From Nitrospirota bacterium (GTDB lineage: Bacteria; Nitrospirota; Thermodesulfovibrionia; Thermodesulfovibrionales; SM23-35), in NCBI GenBank assembly GCA_013388435.1, contig JACAFE010000026.1:1-37613 (forward strand): DNA of 37,613 nucleotides. Direction: 5' to 3'. The position numbers and the translations under genes are program-made. The notes under the pieces were generated by a model, which was not told the origin of the DNA, did not search any database, and saw only the letters and a program-made list of their open reading frames with translations. This document shows, one piece after another, positions 16,898-23,516 of the stretch. Every line of letters begins with the position of its first letter. Positions within the stretch are counted from its first letter, which is position 1.

Positions 16898-18544
16898 CTA
16901 AGGCTCCATAGCATGTTTTTGCAAAGGTTTTGGTACATACCATTTCGGGAGATTATAGCTTATACCTATTGGAGAAGGTTTTATTCCTTTAAATCTCGAA
17001 TGAACAATTGGGGTAGCATCAGGCACATAAAGAAAAATATAAGGAAGTTCTTCTGCAAGAATTTCCTGTATTCTGAAATAAATTTTTTTTCTTTCTCCGG
17101 TATTAAAAGTTCTCCGGCCTTTCTCAAGAAGTTCGTCCACTTCAGGATTATTATAACCTATGAAGTTGAATTCTTTTTCTCTTGTTTTGCTTGAATGCCA
17201 TATATCATATTGATCAGGATCAGGACTTATGCTCCAGCCGAGTATCACTGCTTCGAATCTTCTTTTATCAATAAATTCATTGACAAATGTTGACCATTCA
17301 AGCACCCTGATATTTACTTTTATTCCAATTTTTGCGAGTCTCCACTGGATAATGGTAGCTGTATTTTTTCTTAGATTATTTCCCATATTTGTGAGTATCG
17401 TAAATTCAAATGGTTTCCCATCCTTATCGAGAATCCCGTCACCATTGGTATCTTTCCATCCAGCTTCTCTCAGGAGTTGTTTTGCTTTTTCTGGATTGTA
17501 TTCATAATTTTTTACATCAGGATTATAAGGCCATGTATTCGGGACATAAGGTCCTGTAGCAGGGCTACCGAGTCCGAATAGAACAACGTCTATTATTTCT
17601 TTTTTGTCAATCGCATAAGCTATTGCCTGTCTTATACGTTTATCTTTGAACCATGGATGTCTTAAATTAAAAGCCATGTGTGTATAGGAGAATACAGGAT
17701 AACGGAATTTCTGGAAATTTTTCTTAAATATTTCGGTATCAGTCTGTTTTGTATATTGAAGAGGAGTCAGACCCATCATATCAAGCCCTCCAGCCTGAAG
17801 TTCGAGAAACATTGTTGCAGGGTCAGGGATAATTCTATAGATATATCCATCAATATAAGGTCTTCCTTCAAAATAATCTTTATAAGATTCAAGAATAAGT
17901 TCCTGCCCCGGAACCCATTTTTTCAATTTATAAGGTCCCAGTCCAACAGGTTCTCTTGTCATTGTGGTTTTTGTGATATCTTTGCCTTTAAGTAAATGTT
18001 CGGGCAGTACTACAAGATTTCCCCATGAACTCAAAGCAGGAGCAAAAGGTTTCTTATATGTAACTCTAAAAGTATATTTATCGAGCACCTCGGCTTTGCT
18101 TACCTGCAAGAAATCTTCTTTATATGCAGTCGGTGTCTTTTCATCAATAATTGTATTGAAACCAAACAATACATCACTTGCTGTGAATTCGACTCCATCA
18201 GACCACTTAACGCCTTTTTTTAAATGGAATGTAATTATAAGTCCGTCTTTTGATATTTCCCATGATTCAGCGAGGTCGCCAATTATACTCAAATCAGTAT
18301 CATATTTAACAAGTCCGTTGAATATAAGCCCTGCAATATCATGAGATGCGCTGTCACCCGCAAGCATCGGGATTAATACAGAAGGCTCACCTATTGAACC
18401 TGTAATGAGTGTATCTCCATAAGCAGGCTCGTACCCGGTTTCTTTGGTATCGGATTGGATGTAAGAGACAGATTTCTCTTTACAGCCTGTTAATAATATA
18501 AGGAGCATAAAAATGTATAACAAATTCTTTCTGAGAAATATCAT
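16898..18544 (-). CDS. family 5 extracellular solute-binding lipoprotein (DppA/OppA type)
   Basis: The 548-aa protein carries a lipoprotein signal: a basic N terminus, a hydrophobic stretch and lipobox LLTGC (Cys at about residue 21). The mature part has SBP_bac_5 hallmarks such as LAESWEISKDGLIITFHLKKGVKW and RQAIAYAIDKKEIID. It captures a substrate, typically peptide, for the two downstream permeases. No DppD or DppF ATPase gene is in the operon. The gene is first in its operon and is preceded by a repeat-rich 750-bp gap. Confidence 0.9.
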   Translation of the reverse strand: MIFLRKNLLYIFMLLILLTGCKEKSVSYIQSDTKETGYEPAYGDTLITGSIGEPSVLIPMLAGDSASHDIAGLIFNGLVKYDTDLSIIGDLAESWEISKDGLIITFHLKKGVKWSDGVEFTASDVLFGFNTIIDEKTPTAYKEDFLQVSKAEVLDKYTFRVTYKKPFAPALSSWGNLVVLPEHLLKGKDITKTTMTREPVGLGPYKLKKWVPGQELILESYKDYFEGRPYIDGYIYRIIPDPATMFLELQAGGLDMMGLTPLQYTKQTDTEIFKKNFQKFRYPVFSYTHMAFNLRHPWFKDKRIRQAIAYAIDKKEIIDVVLFGLGSPATGPYVPNTWPYNPDVKNYEYNPEKAKQLLREAGWKDTNGDGILDKDGKPFEFTILTNMGNNLRKNTATIIQWRLAKIGIKVNIRVLEWSTFVNEFIDKRRFEAVILGWSISPDPDQYDIWHSSKTREKEFNFIGYNNPEVDELLEKGRRTFNTGERKKIYFRIQEILAEELPYIFLYVPDATPIVHSRFKGIKPSPIGISYNLPKWYVPKPLQKHAMEP

Positions 18545-18675
18545 CGTTTAAGTATAACCGAATAATTCATACATTGCTAAAAAATATTTAGCCTGATAAT
18601 TATAATTTAAATATAATATCCGGGCTGAATTTCTGAAACAATTTAACCTGCTATATTTAAAATGTAAAACTCTTT

Positions 18676-18717
18676 ACATAAAATACAATTGAAACAATGC
18701 AGATATTGCAAACAAAT
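18676..18717 (+). repeat. AT-rich dispersed module A (copy 2)
   Basis: AAAATACAATTGAAACAATG followed by CAGATATTGC matches the family consensus seen best at 36829. Confidence 0.6.
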
Positions 18718-18758
18718 TTATTTTTTTAACAACCCTTTCTATAAATGGTTATATGGCC

Positions 18759-18828
18759 ATGAGTCATGAGTCAATAGCCAATAGTCGTGAGCAAAGAGCC
18801 ATTAGCAAAGAGTCATTAGCTATTTGCC
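18759..18828 (+). repeat. heptad array (ATTAGCT-type, 10 units)
   Basis: Ten exact-length 7-mers run without a gap: ATGAGTC, ATGAGTC, AATAGCC, AATAGTC, GTGAGCA, AAGAGCC, ATTAGCA, AAGAGTC, ATTAGCT, ATTTGCC. The homologous sites at 22970 and 36928 have only three such units, so the array differs in copy number between islands. Confidence 0.75.
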
Positions 18829-18863
18829 GTAATTTTGTATTATTTTTTTGCTCTTCGCCCACT

Positions 18864-18891
18864 TCCCCTTTGTTAAGGGGGTCAGGGGGTT
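18864..18891 (+). repeat. CCCCTT/AAGGGGG hairpin with second G5 tract (copy 1)
   Basis: A C-tract, TTTGTT loop and AAGGGGG form a hairpin, and TCAGGGGGTTG follows. The C-tract could pair with either G-tract. Confidence 0.6.
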
Positions 18892-18959
18892 GTATATTCC
18901 TTTGTCAAGTTATTTATAAGGTTGTTTACTATAAGCTCTTCGCTTGTTGTTTTTTATTC

Positions 18960-18987
18960 TTCAGCCTTCAGCCTAAAGCCTTCAGCC
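18960..18987 (+). repeat. heptad array (TTCAGCC-type, 4 units)
   Basis: Units are TTCAGCC, TTCAGCC, TAAAGCC, TTCAGCC, followed by a T-run. The same order of variants occurs at 14859 (TAACGCC as the third unit). Confidence 0.7.
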
Positions 18988-19019
18988 TTTTTTTGCTAAT
19001 CGCTCTATGTTATTTGATA

Positions 19020-19090
19020 AACGCTATAACGCAATGAACGCTATAACGCTATGAACGCAATAAACGCTATAACGCTATGAACGCTACCGC
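19020..19090 (+). repeat. 8/9-nt CGC-WAY-(R)AA array 2 (8 cores)
   Basis: CGC cores are spaced 8,9,8,9,9,8,9 nt. The array is entered through the shared TTATTTGATAA segment and ends in CGCCTTCAGCCTTTTTT. Confidence 0.85.
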
Positions 19091-19115
19091 CTTCAGCCTT
19101 TTTTATGAGATAAGT

Positions 19116-19140
19116 TCCCCTCTACTAAGAGGGGTGCAGG
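19116..19140 (+). repeat. CCCCTC/GAGGGG hairpin (variant copy 2)
   Basis: A divergent copy of the C-tract/G-tract hairpin (CCCCTCTACTAAGAGGGG then GCAGGGG) between arrays 2 and 3. Confidence 0.5.
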
Positions 19141-19192
19141 GGTGTGTAAGCTGTTTTGCGCCTTTGCGCCATATTCCTTACAGTTTTAAATA

Positions 19193-19253
19193 AACGCTTT
19201 AACGCAATAAACGCTATAACGCAATAACGCTATAACGCAATGAACGCTATCGC
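19193..19253 (+). repeat. 8/9-nt CGC-WAY-(R)AA array 3 (7 cores)
   Basis: CGC cores are spaced 8,9,8,8,8,9 nt. The array is followed by CGCCTTCAGCCTTTTTGAG and a GGAGAAATGTCTGTATT tail that also follows array 4. Confidence 0.85.
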
Positions 19254-19296
19254 CTTCAGCCTTTTTGAGCCGGGAGAAATGTCTGTATTTTTCGGG

Positions 19297-19761
19297 TTAA
19301 AAAATATTTGTAAGACGTTCGGTTGCCTTTCGCAGGCGGAGAGAGAGAATTCTTATAAGGCCTTTTAGTAATTTTGCGCCAATATATGGAAATTGTTCGA
19401 TTAAAGAATTAATTGAATCATTTTTTATTATTAAAAGATTTGTATCTTCAACAGCTTCGACAGTTGCAGAACGTTTATGTTCATCAAATATAGAAAGTTC
19501 TCCAACCATTGAGCCTTTTCCGAGTATTGCTATAATGAGCTGGTTCCCTTTAAATTCAGTTTGTTTCTTTACTTCTAATTTCCCTGAAAGAACAAAACCT
19601 ATAAATTCTCCCGGCTCTCCTTCTTTGAAAACTATGGTTCCTAAAGGGTAATTTTTTAATTCAAAAAAAGGTGCGATTATAACAAAATCCTGCTCATTAA
19701 GGAATTCAAATATCATTTCATCTTTAATATTTTTTAACTGCTCTATAACTTCCTTACTCAT
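19297..19761 (-). CDS. stand-alone cyclic-nucleotide-binding domain protein
   Basis: The product is 154 aa if it starts at the ATG at 19761, whose codons overlap the mlaD stop in the arrangement ATGAGTAA; the track TTG start (164 aa) lies deeper inside mlaD. The whole protein is one cNMP-binding domain: FVLSGKLEV strand, the phosphate-binding cassette GELSIFDEHKRSATV with the conserved Glu and Arg, and a C-terminal helix. There is no helix-turn-helix, so it is not a CRP-type transcription factor. Coupling to mlaEFD suggests it senses cAMP or a related ligand for, or together with, the lipid transporter; this is inferred from context. Confidence 0.82.
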   Translation of the reverse strand: MSKEVIEQLKNIKDEMIFEFLNEQDFVIIAPFFELKNYPLGTIVFKEGEPGEFIGFVLSGKLEVKKQTEFKGNQLIIAILGKGSMVGELSIFDEHKRSATVEAVEDTNLLIIKNDSINSLIEQFPYIGAKLLKGLIRILSLRLRKATERLTNIF

Positions 19762-20218
19762 TTGTCTGTTTCCCGTTTTCCTTCTTTTCAAAAATGTATT
19801 TGCTTACAAGTTCTTCGATTTCAATCGAGGATTCTGTTTCTGTAAGGAGTCCGTTTGGCTTTATAAACTCATCAGCGCCTCCCGGTGAAATCTTGATATA
19901 TTTATCACCTATAATACCTTTTGTTCTTATACTTGCGATAGAATCTTCCTGAAGCTTAACTCCGGGATTTAAAAGCATCTCGACCAGAGCACGATCATTT
20001 TCAAGAGATATTTTTGATACTTTTCCAACTTTCACCCCGGCTATTTCAACTTCAGCACCTTCTTTGAGTCCTGTTATACTCGTAAAATAAGCTTTAACAG
20101 GATATTGCTTGGTTTCAAAAATGCCTATATGTCCTAACTTAACTGAAAGATATGCAAGGCATAAGAAACCTATAATTAGAAATAAACCAACGCCTGTTTC
20201 GACATTTATTCTATTCAT
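19754..20218 (-). CDS. mlaD: MlaD-like MCE-domain lipid-transport protein
   Basis: The 154-aa protein has one N-terminal membrane helix (about residues 9-27) and a single MCE domain containing ITGLKEGAEVEIAGVKVGKV and TKGIIGDKYIKISPG. In E. coli, MlaD forms a hexameric ring on the MlaFEDB ABC complex and passes phospholipids between the inner membrane and MlaC. It is somewhat shorter than E. coli MlaD. It lies 3 bp after mlaF. No mlaC or mlaB gene is next to it. Confidence 0.88.
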   Translation of the reverse strand: MNRINVETGVGLFLIIGFLCLAYLSVKLGHIGIFETKQYPVKAYFTSITGLKEGAEVEIAGVKVGKVSKISLENDRALVEMLLNPGVKLQEDSIASIRTKGIIGDKYIKISPGGADEFIKPNGLLTETESSIEIEELVSKYIFEKKENGKQTNE

Positions 20219-20221
20219 ATC

Positions 20222-20989
20222 CTAACCCTCCACTTTTTCACTTTCATATATACGTCCCATTGTTTTTTCTACAAATGCTCTAATCACAGGATTCTCCGAT
20301 GTCTGAAAATCTTCAGGAGGCAAAGAATCCTGTATAATACCGTTATGCATTAATGCAACATAATCAGCAAGTTTAAAAATCTTCGGGACATCGTGGCTTA
20401 CAATGAGCGCAGTATATTTTAATGCTGTCTGCGTTCTGAAAAAAACCCTGTACATCTCGTTACTTAAGGCAACATCAAGTCCTGTTGTTGGTTCATCAAA
20501 GAAAACGATTTTTGGATTCAAAACAAGAGCTCTTGCAAGCCCCACCCTTTTACGCATTCCACCGCTCAATTGAGCGGGGTATTTGTCATTACTATCATGA
20601 ATATCCATCATTTCAAGTTTTTCATTGACTATTTCCTTAATCTCTTCCTCACTTTTATTCGTTCTCTCACGAAGCGGAAGCGCAACATTATCAAACACTG
20701 TCATTGAATCAAATAAAGCCGAATTCTGAAAGAGCACACCAAAATTTGCTCTTATATCTTTCAGTTCTTTACTGCTTATTTTATTAATATCTTTTCCATA
20801 AACAATAATTTTGCCTTTATCGGGTTTAACAAGACCAAGAATATGTTTTAGTATCGAACTCTTACCCTGACCGCTTTCTCCTACAATAACCGTTGTTTTA
20901 CCTTCGTATAAAGAAAGATTGACACCCTTCAGAACCTGTTGCTTTCCGAAAGTTTTAAAAACATTTATCATTTGAATAATAGGTTCCAT
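20222..20989 (-). CDS. mlaF: MlaF-like ABC ATPase of the MCE lipid transporter
   Basis: The 255-aa ATPase has Walker A GESGQGKSS near residue 37, Q-loop LFQNSALF, signature LSGGMRKRVGLARAL (the GGM form is typical of Mla/MCE ATPases) and Walker B IVFFDEPTTGLD. It powers phospholipid movement by the MlaE permease at the inner membrane. The start directly follows the mlaE stop. Confidence 0.92.
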   Translation of the reverse strand: MEPIIQMINVFKTFGKQQVLKGVNLSLYEGKTTVIVGESGQGKSSILKHILGLVKPDKGKIIVYGKDINKISSKELKDIRANFGVLFQNSALFDSMTVFDNVALPLRERTNKSEEEIKEIVNEKLEMMDIHDSNDKYPAQLSGGMRKRVGLARALVLNPKIVFFDEPTTGLDVALSNEMYRVFFRTQTALKYTALIVSHDVPKIFKLADYVALMHNGIIQDSLPPEDFQTSENPVIRAFVEKTMGRIYESEKVEG

Positions 20990-21787
20990 TTATATCATCA
21001 AAGAAGTGATAATATAATCAAAAACAAGCACAGCAACTGAAGAGATCACAACAGCGCTTGTTGTTGCTCTGCTGACTCCCTCTGCGCCAAATCCTCCGCG
21101 TCTTTCCAAATGAACAAAATATCCTTTTGCTGAACATATCCATACCACAAGCAATCCAAAACAAAGAGATTTTATGAATCCCATGTTAACATCAGCAAAT
21201 TCCACATCCTTGTACATGGTATAGAAATATGTGCCTTCATTGAGTCCCATCATGCCAACCCCGACAACATACCCTCCAAGAATTCCAATTACATCAAAGA
21301 TTGCGGTTAATAAAGGCATTGATAAAATGGTTGCAATAAATTTTGGAGCAACTACGTATTTATGCGGATCTATCGCCATGCATTCGAGAGCATCAATCTG
21401 CTCCGAGTTCCTCATAATTCCTATTTCAGCGCAAATCGCCGAACCTGCCCTTCCTGTTACCATCAATGCTGTAAGAACAGGTCCTAATTCTTTTATCAGG
21501 CTTAATGCAACAGCAGATCCAAGCATTCCCTCTGAGCTAAATTTACTCAATGTATTGTATCCCTGTAATCCGAGAACCATACCTGTAAAGGCGCCAGTGA
21601 AAATAATTACAAAAATTGAAAGAGAGCCTATAGAATAAATCTGCCTGATTATATTTGTTATTTTATAATACGGTGGTTTTAGAATGTTATAAAATACAAG
21701 CAGTAAAAATATACCCATCCTTCCTGCCTGATTTACATAATAGAGAGCATGGTCCCCGAGTGTTTCGGCAAATTTTATTAAAAACAT
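20990..21787 (-). CDS. mlaE: MlaE-like permease of the MCE lipid transporter
   Basis: The 265-aa membrane protein matches the MlaE/YrbE family: FTGAFTGMVLGLQGY, SLIKELGPVLTALMVTGRAGSA, EIGIMRNSEQIDALECM (the ATPase-contacting loop) and a final pair of helices. It is the first gene of the mlaE-mlaF-mlaD-cNMP operon and is divergent from the Nudix gene across 131 bp. Confidence 0.92.
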   Translation of the reverse strand: MFLIKFAETLGDHALYYVNQAGRMGIFLLLVFYNILKPPYYKITNIIRQIYSIGSLSIFVIIFTGAFTGMVLGLQGYNTLSKFSSEGMLGSAVALSLIKELGPVLTALMVTGRAGSAICAEIGIMRNSEQIDALECMAIDPHKYVVAPKFIATILSMPLLTAIFDVIGILGGYVVGVGMMGLNEGTYFYTMYKDVEFADVNMGFIKSLCFGLLVVWICSAKGYFVHLERRGGFGAEGVSRATTSAVVISSVAVLVFDYIITSLMI

Positions 21788-21883
21788 ATAGTTATTATAT
21801 ACTTAAAACGCAGACTTGTAAATTTTTAAATCTTAGTCTTATAGTAGAAGAAATATAATCGATATACAGGAAAATATCAAATA

Positions 21884-21918
21884 AACCCCAAAAATACAAT
21901 TAAAATAATATAGATGTT
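21884..21918 (+). repeat. AT-rich dispersed module A (copy 3)
   Basis: AACCCCAAAAATACAATTAA continues to ATATAGATGTT and abuts the ATG of the Nudix gene. No Shine-Dalgarno sequence is visible, so the module occupies the place of the ribosome-binding site. Confidence 0.55.
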
Positions 21919-22389
21919 ATGAAAAAATTTAGTGCGGGTTTACTTGTTTACCGTTTTAAAAATAATAAACTTGAAGTCCTTCTTGTTCATCCCGGAGGAC
22001 CATTCTGGGCAAAAAAAGATGAAGGTGCATGGTCTATTCCGAAAGGTGAATATCTTGAAGGAGAAGATCCTTTGCTTGCAGCAAAACGCGAATTTCTTGA
22101 AGAAACAGGCTATGAAATTAATGGTAATTTCAGAAAATTAACCCCGCTTAAACAGCATAGCGGCAAGATTATCTCTGCATGGGCAGTTGAAGGTGACCTT
22201 AATGTTAATAATATCAAAAGCAATACTTTTACAATCGAATGGCCTCCTCATTCCGGAAAAGTCGCAGAATTTTTAGAGATCGATCGCGCTGAATGGTTCA
22301 CAGTAGATATAGCGATTAAGAAGATATTAAAAGGGCAGGCAGGGTTTATTGAAGAATTGTGTGGCATATTAAATTATAAAGTTAAATAA
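21919..22389 (+). CDS. Nudix hydrolase (COG4119-like)
   Basis: The 156-aa protein contains an intact Nudix box, GEYLEGEDPLLAAKREFLEETGYE (GX5EX7REUXEEXGU pattern), at about residues 43-66. The AWSIPKGE segment just before it is also typical. Such enzymes hydrolyse nucleoside diphosphates linked to other moieties, often damaged nucleotides; the substrate is not predictable. The stop codon is immediately followed by the stop of the convergent LigD-like gene, with no base between them. Confidence 0.9.
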   Translation: MKKFSAGLLVYRFKNNKLEVLLVHPGGPFWAKKDEGAWSIPKGEYLEGEDPLLAAKREFLEETGYEINGNFRKLTPLKQHSGKIISAWAVEGDLNVNNIKSNTFTIEWPPHSGKVAEFLEIDRAEWFTVDIAIKKILKGQAGFIEELCGILNYKVK

Positions 22390-22857
22390 TCATGAAACTG
22401 CACACGGAGGAATTTTAACCTTTAATTTTTTTCTTAGCTCCTGAGTAAGCGCAGTTTTCATAACAAAATCCGACTGTGCAAATTGATCCTTCATTTTTAT
22501 CAAAAGCCATTCTTTTTGTTTACCTGACATTCTCATAAGAACAAAGCCACCCTTTAATTTTTTGCCATTAAGATAAAATTCTATTCTTCCTTCATCAATA
22601 CTACCTTTGAGTAATTCATAATCTCCGCTGTCCCATATCACTACAGCTCCTGCTCCATAATTTCCCTCTGGTATTATACCCTCATAATTACCATATTCAA
22701 GCGAGTGGTCATCAACCATTATCGCAAGTCTCTTATCTTTTGGATTCATTGAAGGGCCTTTTGGTATTGCCCATGATTTAAGAACTCCTCTGATTTCAAG
22801 TCGGAAATCGAAATGCAGATGAGTTGAATGATGCTCATGAACAACAAATTTTGACAT
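22390..22857 (-). CDS. stand-alone LigD-type 3'-phosphoesterase domain protein
   Basis: The 155-aa protein corresponds to the phosphoesterase domain of LigD, which trims 3'-ribonucleotides and phosphates from DNA ends during non-homologous end joining. The catalytic histidine motifs HEHHSTHLHFDFRLE and the later DDHSLEY and IPEGNYGAGAVVIWD are clear. It has no ligase or polymerase domain and no ku gene is in the window. Stand-alone forms are known in bacteria and archaea. The initial ATG has no obvious SD. Confidence 0.9.
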   Translation of the reverse strand: MSKFVVHEHHSTHLHFDFRLEIRGVLKSWAIPKGPSMNPKDKRLAIMVDDHSLEYGNYEGIIPEGNYGAGAVVIWDSGDYELLKGSIDEGRIEFYLNGKKLKGGFVLMRMSGKQKEWLLIKMKDQFAQSDFVMKTALTQELRKKLKVKIPPCAVS

Positions 22858-22880
22858 TATGAAAATATTATAATTTATAT

Positions 22881-22920
22881 ATCAAAACAATGCATTCAAA
22901 ATAATGCATATGTTAAAAAA
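22881..22920 (+). repeat. AT-rich dispersed module A (copy 4)
   Basis: CAATGCATTCAAAATAATGC followed by ATATGTT matches the other copies. Confidence 0.55.
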
Positions 22921-23035
22921 ATTTTCCTTTCTATAACAACCCTTTCTCCCTCTTTTATAATTGGTTATAGAGCCATGACCCATTAGCTATTTGCCGTAAT
23001 TTTGTATTATTTTTTTATTTGCTCTCCGCTCACTT

Positions 23036-23063
23036 CCCCCTTTGTTAAGGGGGTCAGGGGGTT
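23036..23063 (+). repeat. CCCCCTT/AAGGGGG hairpin with second G5 tract (copy 3)
   Basis: CCCCCTTTGTTAAGGGGG gives a 7-bp stem with a 4-nt loop; TCAGGGGGTTG follows as in copy 1. Confidence 0.6.
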
Positions 23064-23100
23064 GTATATTCCTTTGTCAATTTAGTTATAAGTTTTTTAT

Positions 23101-23145
23101 TGGCAATAATTCAATTTATGAATCAAAATAAACTATCATAGGCTG
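23101..23145 (+). repeat. half copy of the inverted-repeat element (single TIR)
   Basis: Starts TGGCAATAATTCAATTTATG and runs into AAACTATCATAGGC. It matches 14882-14926 on the other strand base for base by eye, and no right arm follows. Confidence 0.7.
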
Positions 23146-23213
23146 AAGGCTTTAGGCTGAAGGCTGAAGGCTTCAGCCTTTTTTTATTCGCTATTCGCTC
23201 TATGCTATTTGAT
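23141..23213 (+). repeat. two consecutive heptad series with a terminator-like hairpin
   Basis: GGCTGAA, GGCTTTA, GGCTGAA, GGCTGAA (23141-23168) is followed by an AGGCTGAA-GGC-TTCAGCCT stem and seven T (23161-23185), then ATTCGCT, ATTCGCT, CTATGCT, ATTTGAT (23186-23213), which leads directly into array 4. The hairpin would stop plus-strand transcription entering the kinase region. Confidence 0.65.
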
Positions 23214-23214
23214 A

Positions 23215-23396
23215 AACGCAATAACGCAATAAACGCTACAACGCAATGAACGCAACAAACGCTATGAACGCTACAACGCAATGAACGCTACAACGCAATA
23301 AACGCTACAACGCAATAAACGCAATAAACGCAACGAACGCAACAAACGCTATGAACGCTATAACGCTATAACGCTATAAACGCTATGAACGCTATT
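23215..23396 (+). repeat. 8/9-nt CGC-WAY-(R)AA array 4 (21 cores)
   Basis: The longest array. Twenty-one CGC cores are separated only by 8 or 9 nt (8,9,8,9,9,9,8,9,8,9,8,9,9,9,9,9,8,8,9,9). Units combine CGCA/CGCT, AT/AC and a zero, A or G insertion before AA. It ends about 120 bp before the kinase start. Confidence 0.9.
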
Positions 23397-23516
23397 TGCC
23401 TTCATCCTTTTTGAGTTAGGGGTAATGTCTGTATTATCTGGTTCAGGTTAAATTTTTTTATTTAAATTTCCGATACATATATAAGTAAAAGCTTTTAACG
23501 TTTGAACGAGGCCGGG

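Larger units (their letters stand above)
18545..19296. other. intergenic repeat island 2
   Basis: About 750 bp lie between the starts of the ABC operon and the end of the mla operon, with no supportable gene. From left to right it holds AT-rich leader, module A (18676), a module with heptads and TTGCCGTAATTTTGTATT (18728-18849), a C5/G5 hairpin (18864), a TTTACTATAAGCTCTTCGC segment shared with 37227 onward, TTCAGCC heptads (18960), array 2, another C/G hairpin (19116) and array 3. The 94-aa track ORF at 18753 is repeat sequence. Confidence 0.8.
22858..23516. other. intergenic repeat island 3
   Basis: About 660 bp without a supportable gene. In order: module A (22881), the TTATAATTGGTTATAGAGCC...TTGCCGTAATTTTGTATT module (about 22934-23016), C5/G5 hairpin (23036), half inverted-repeat element (23101), two heptad series (23141-23213) with a terminator-like hairpin, array 4 with 21 cores, then a tail with AATGTCTGTATT shared with array 3, ending at the kinase gene leader. 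Confidence 0.8.

Noticed and set aside
16700-18344. Plus-strand ORFs opposite the solute-binding and permease genes
   Set aside because: They are frame shadows of well-supported minus-strand genes with clear family motifs.
18545-18660. Promoter for the solute-binding operon (TATAAT on the minus strand near 18599)
   Set aside because: The region is so AT-rich that such hexamers are expected by chance, and no -35 box is seen at proper spacing.
18753-19037. 94-aa ORF in the track
   Set aside because: It lies entirely across heptads, a C/G hairpin and shared repeat segments, its codons follow repeat units, and homologous islands do not keep the frame open.
23215-23396. CRISPR array
   Set aside because: The period is 8-9 nt with no unique spacers, no 25-40 nt repeats and no cas genes anywhere in the window.
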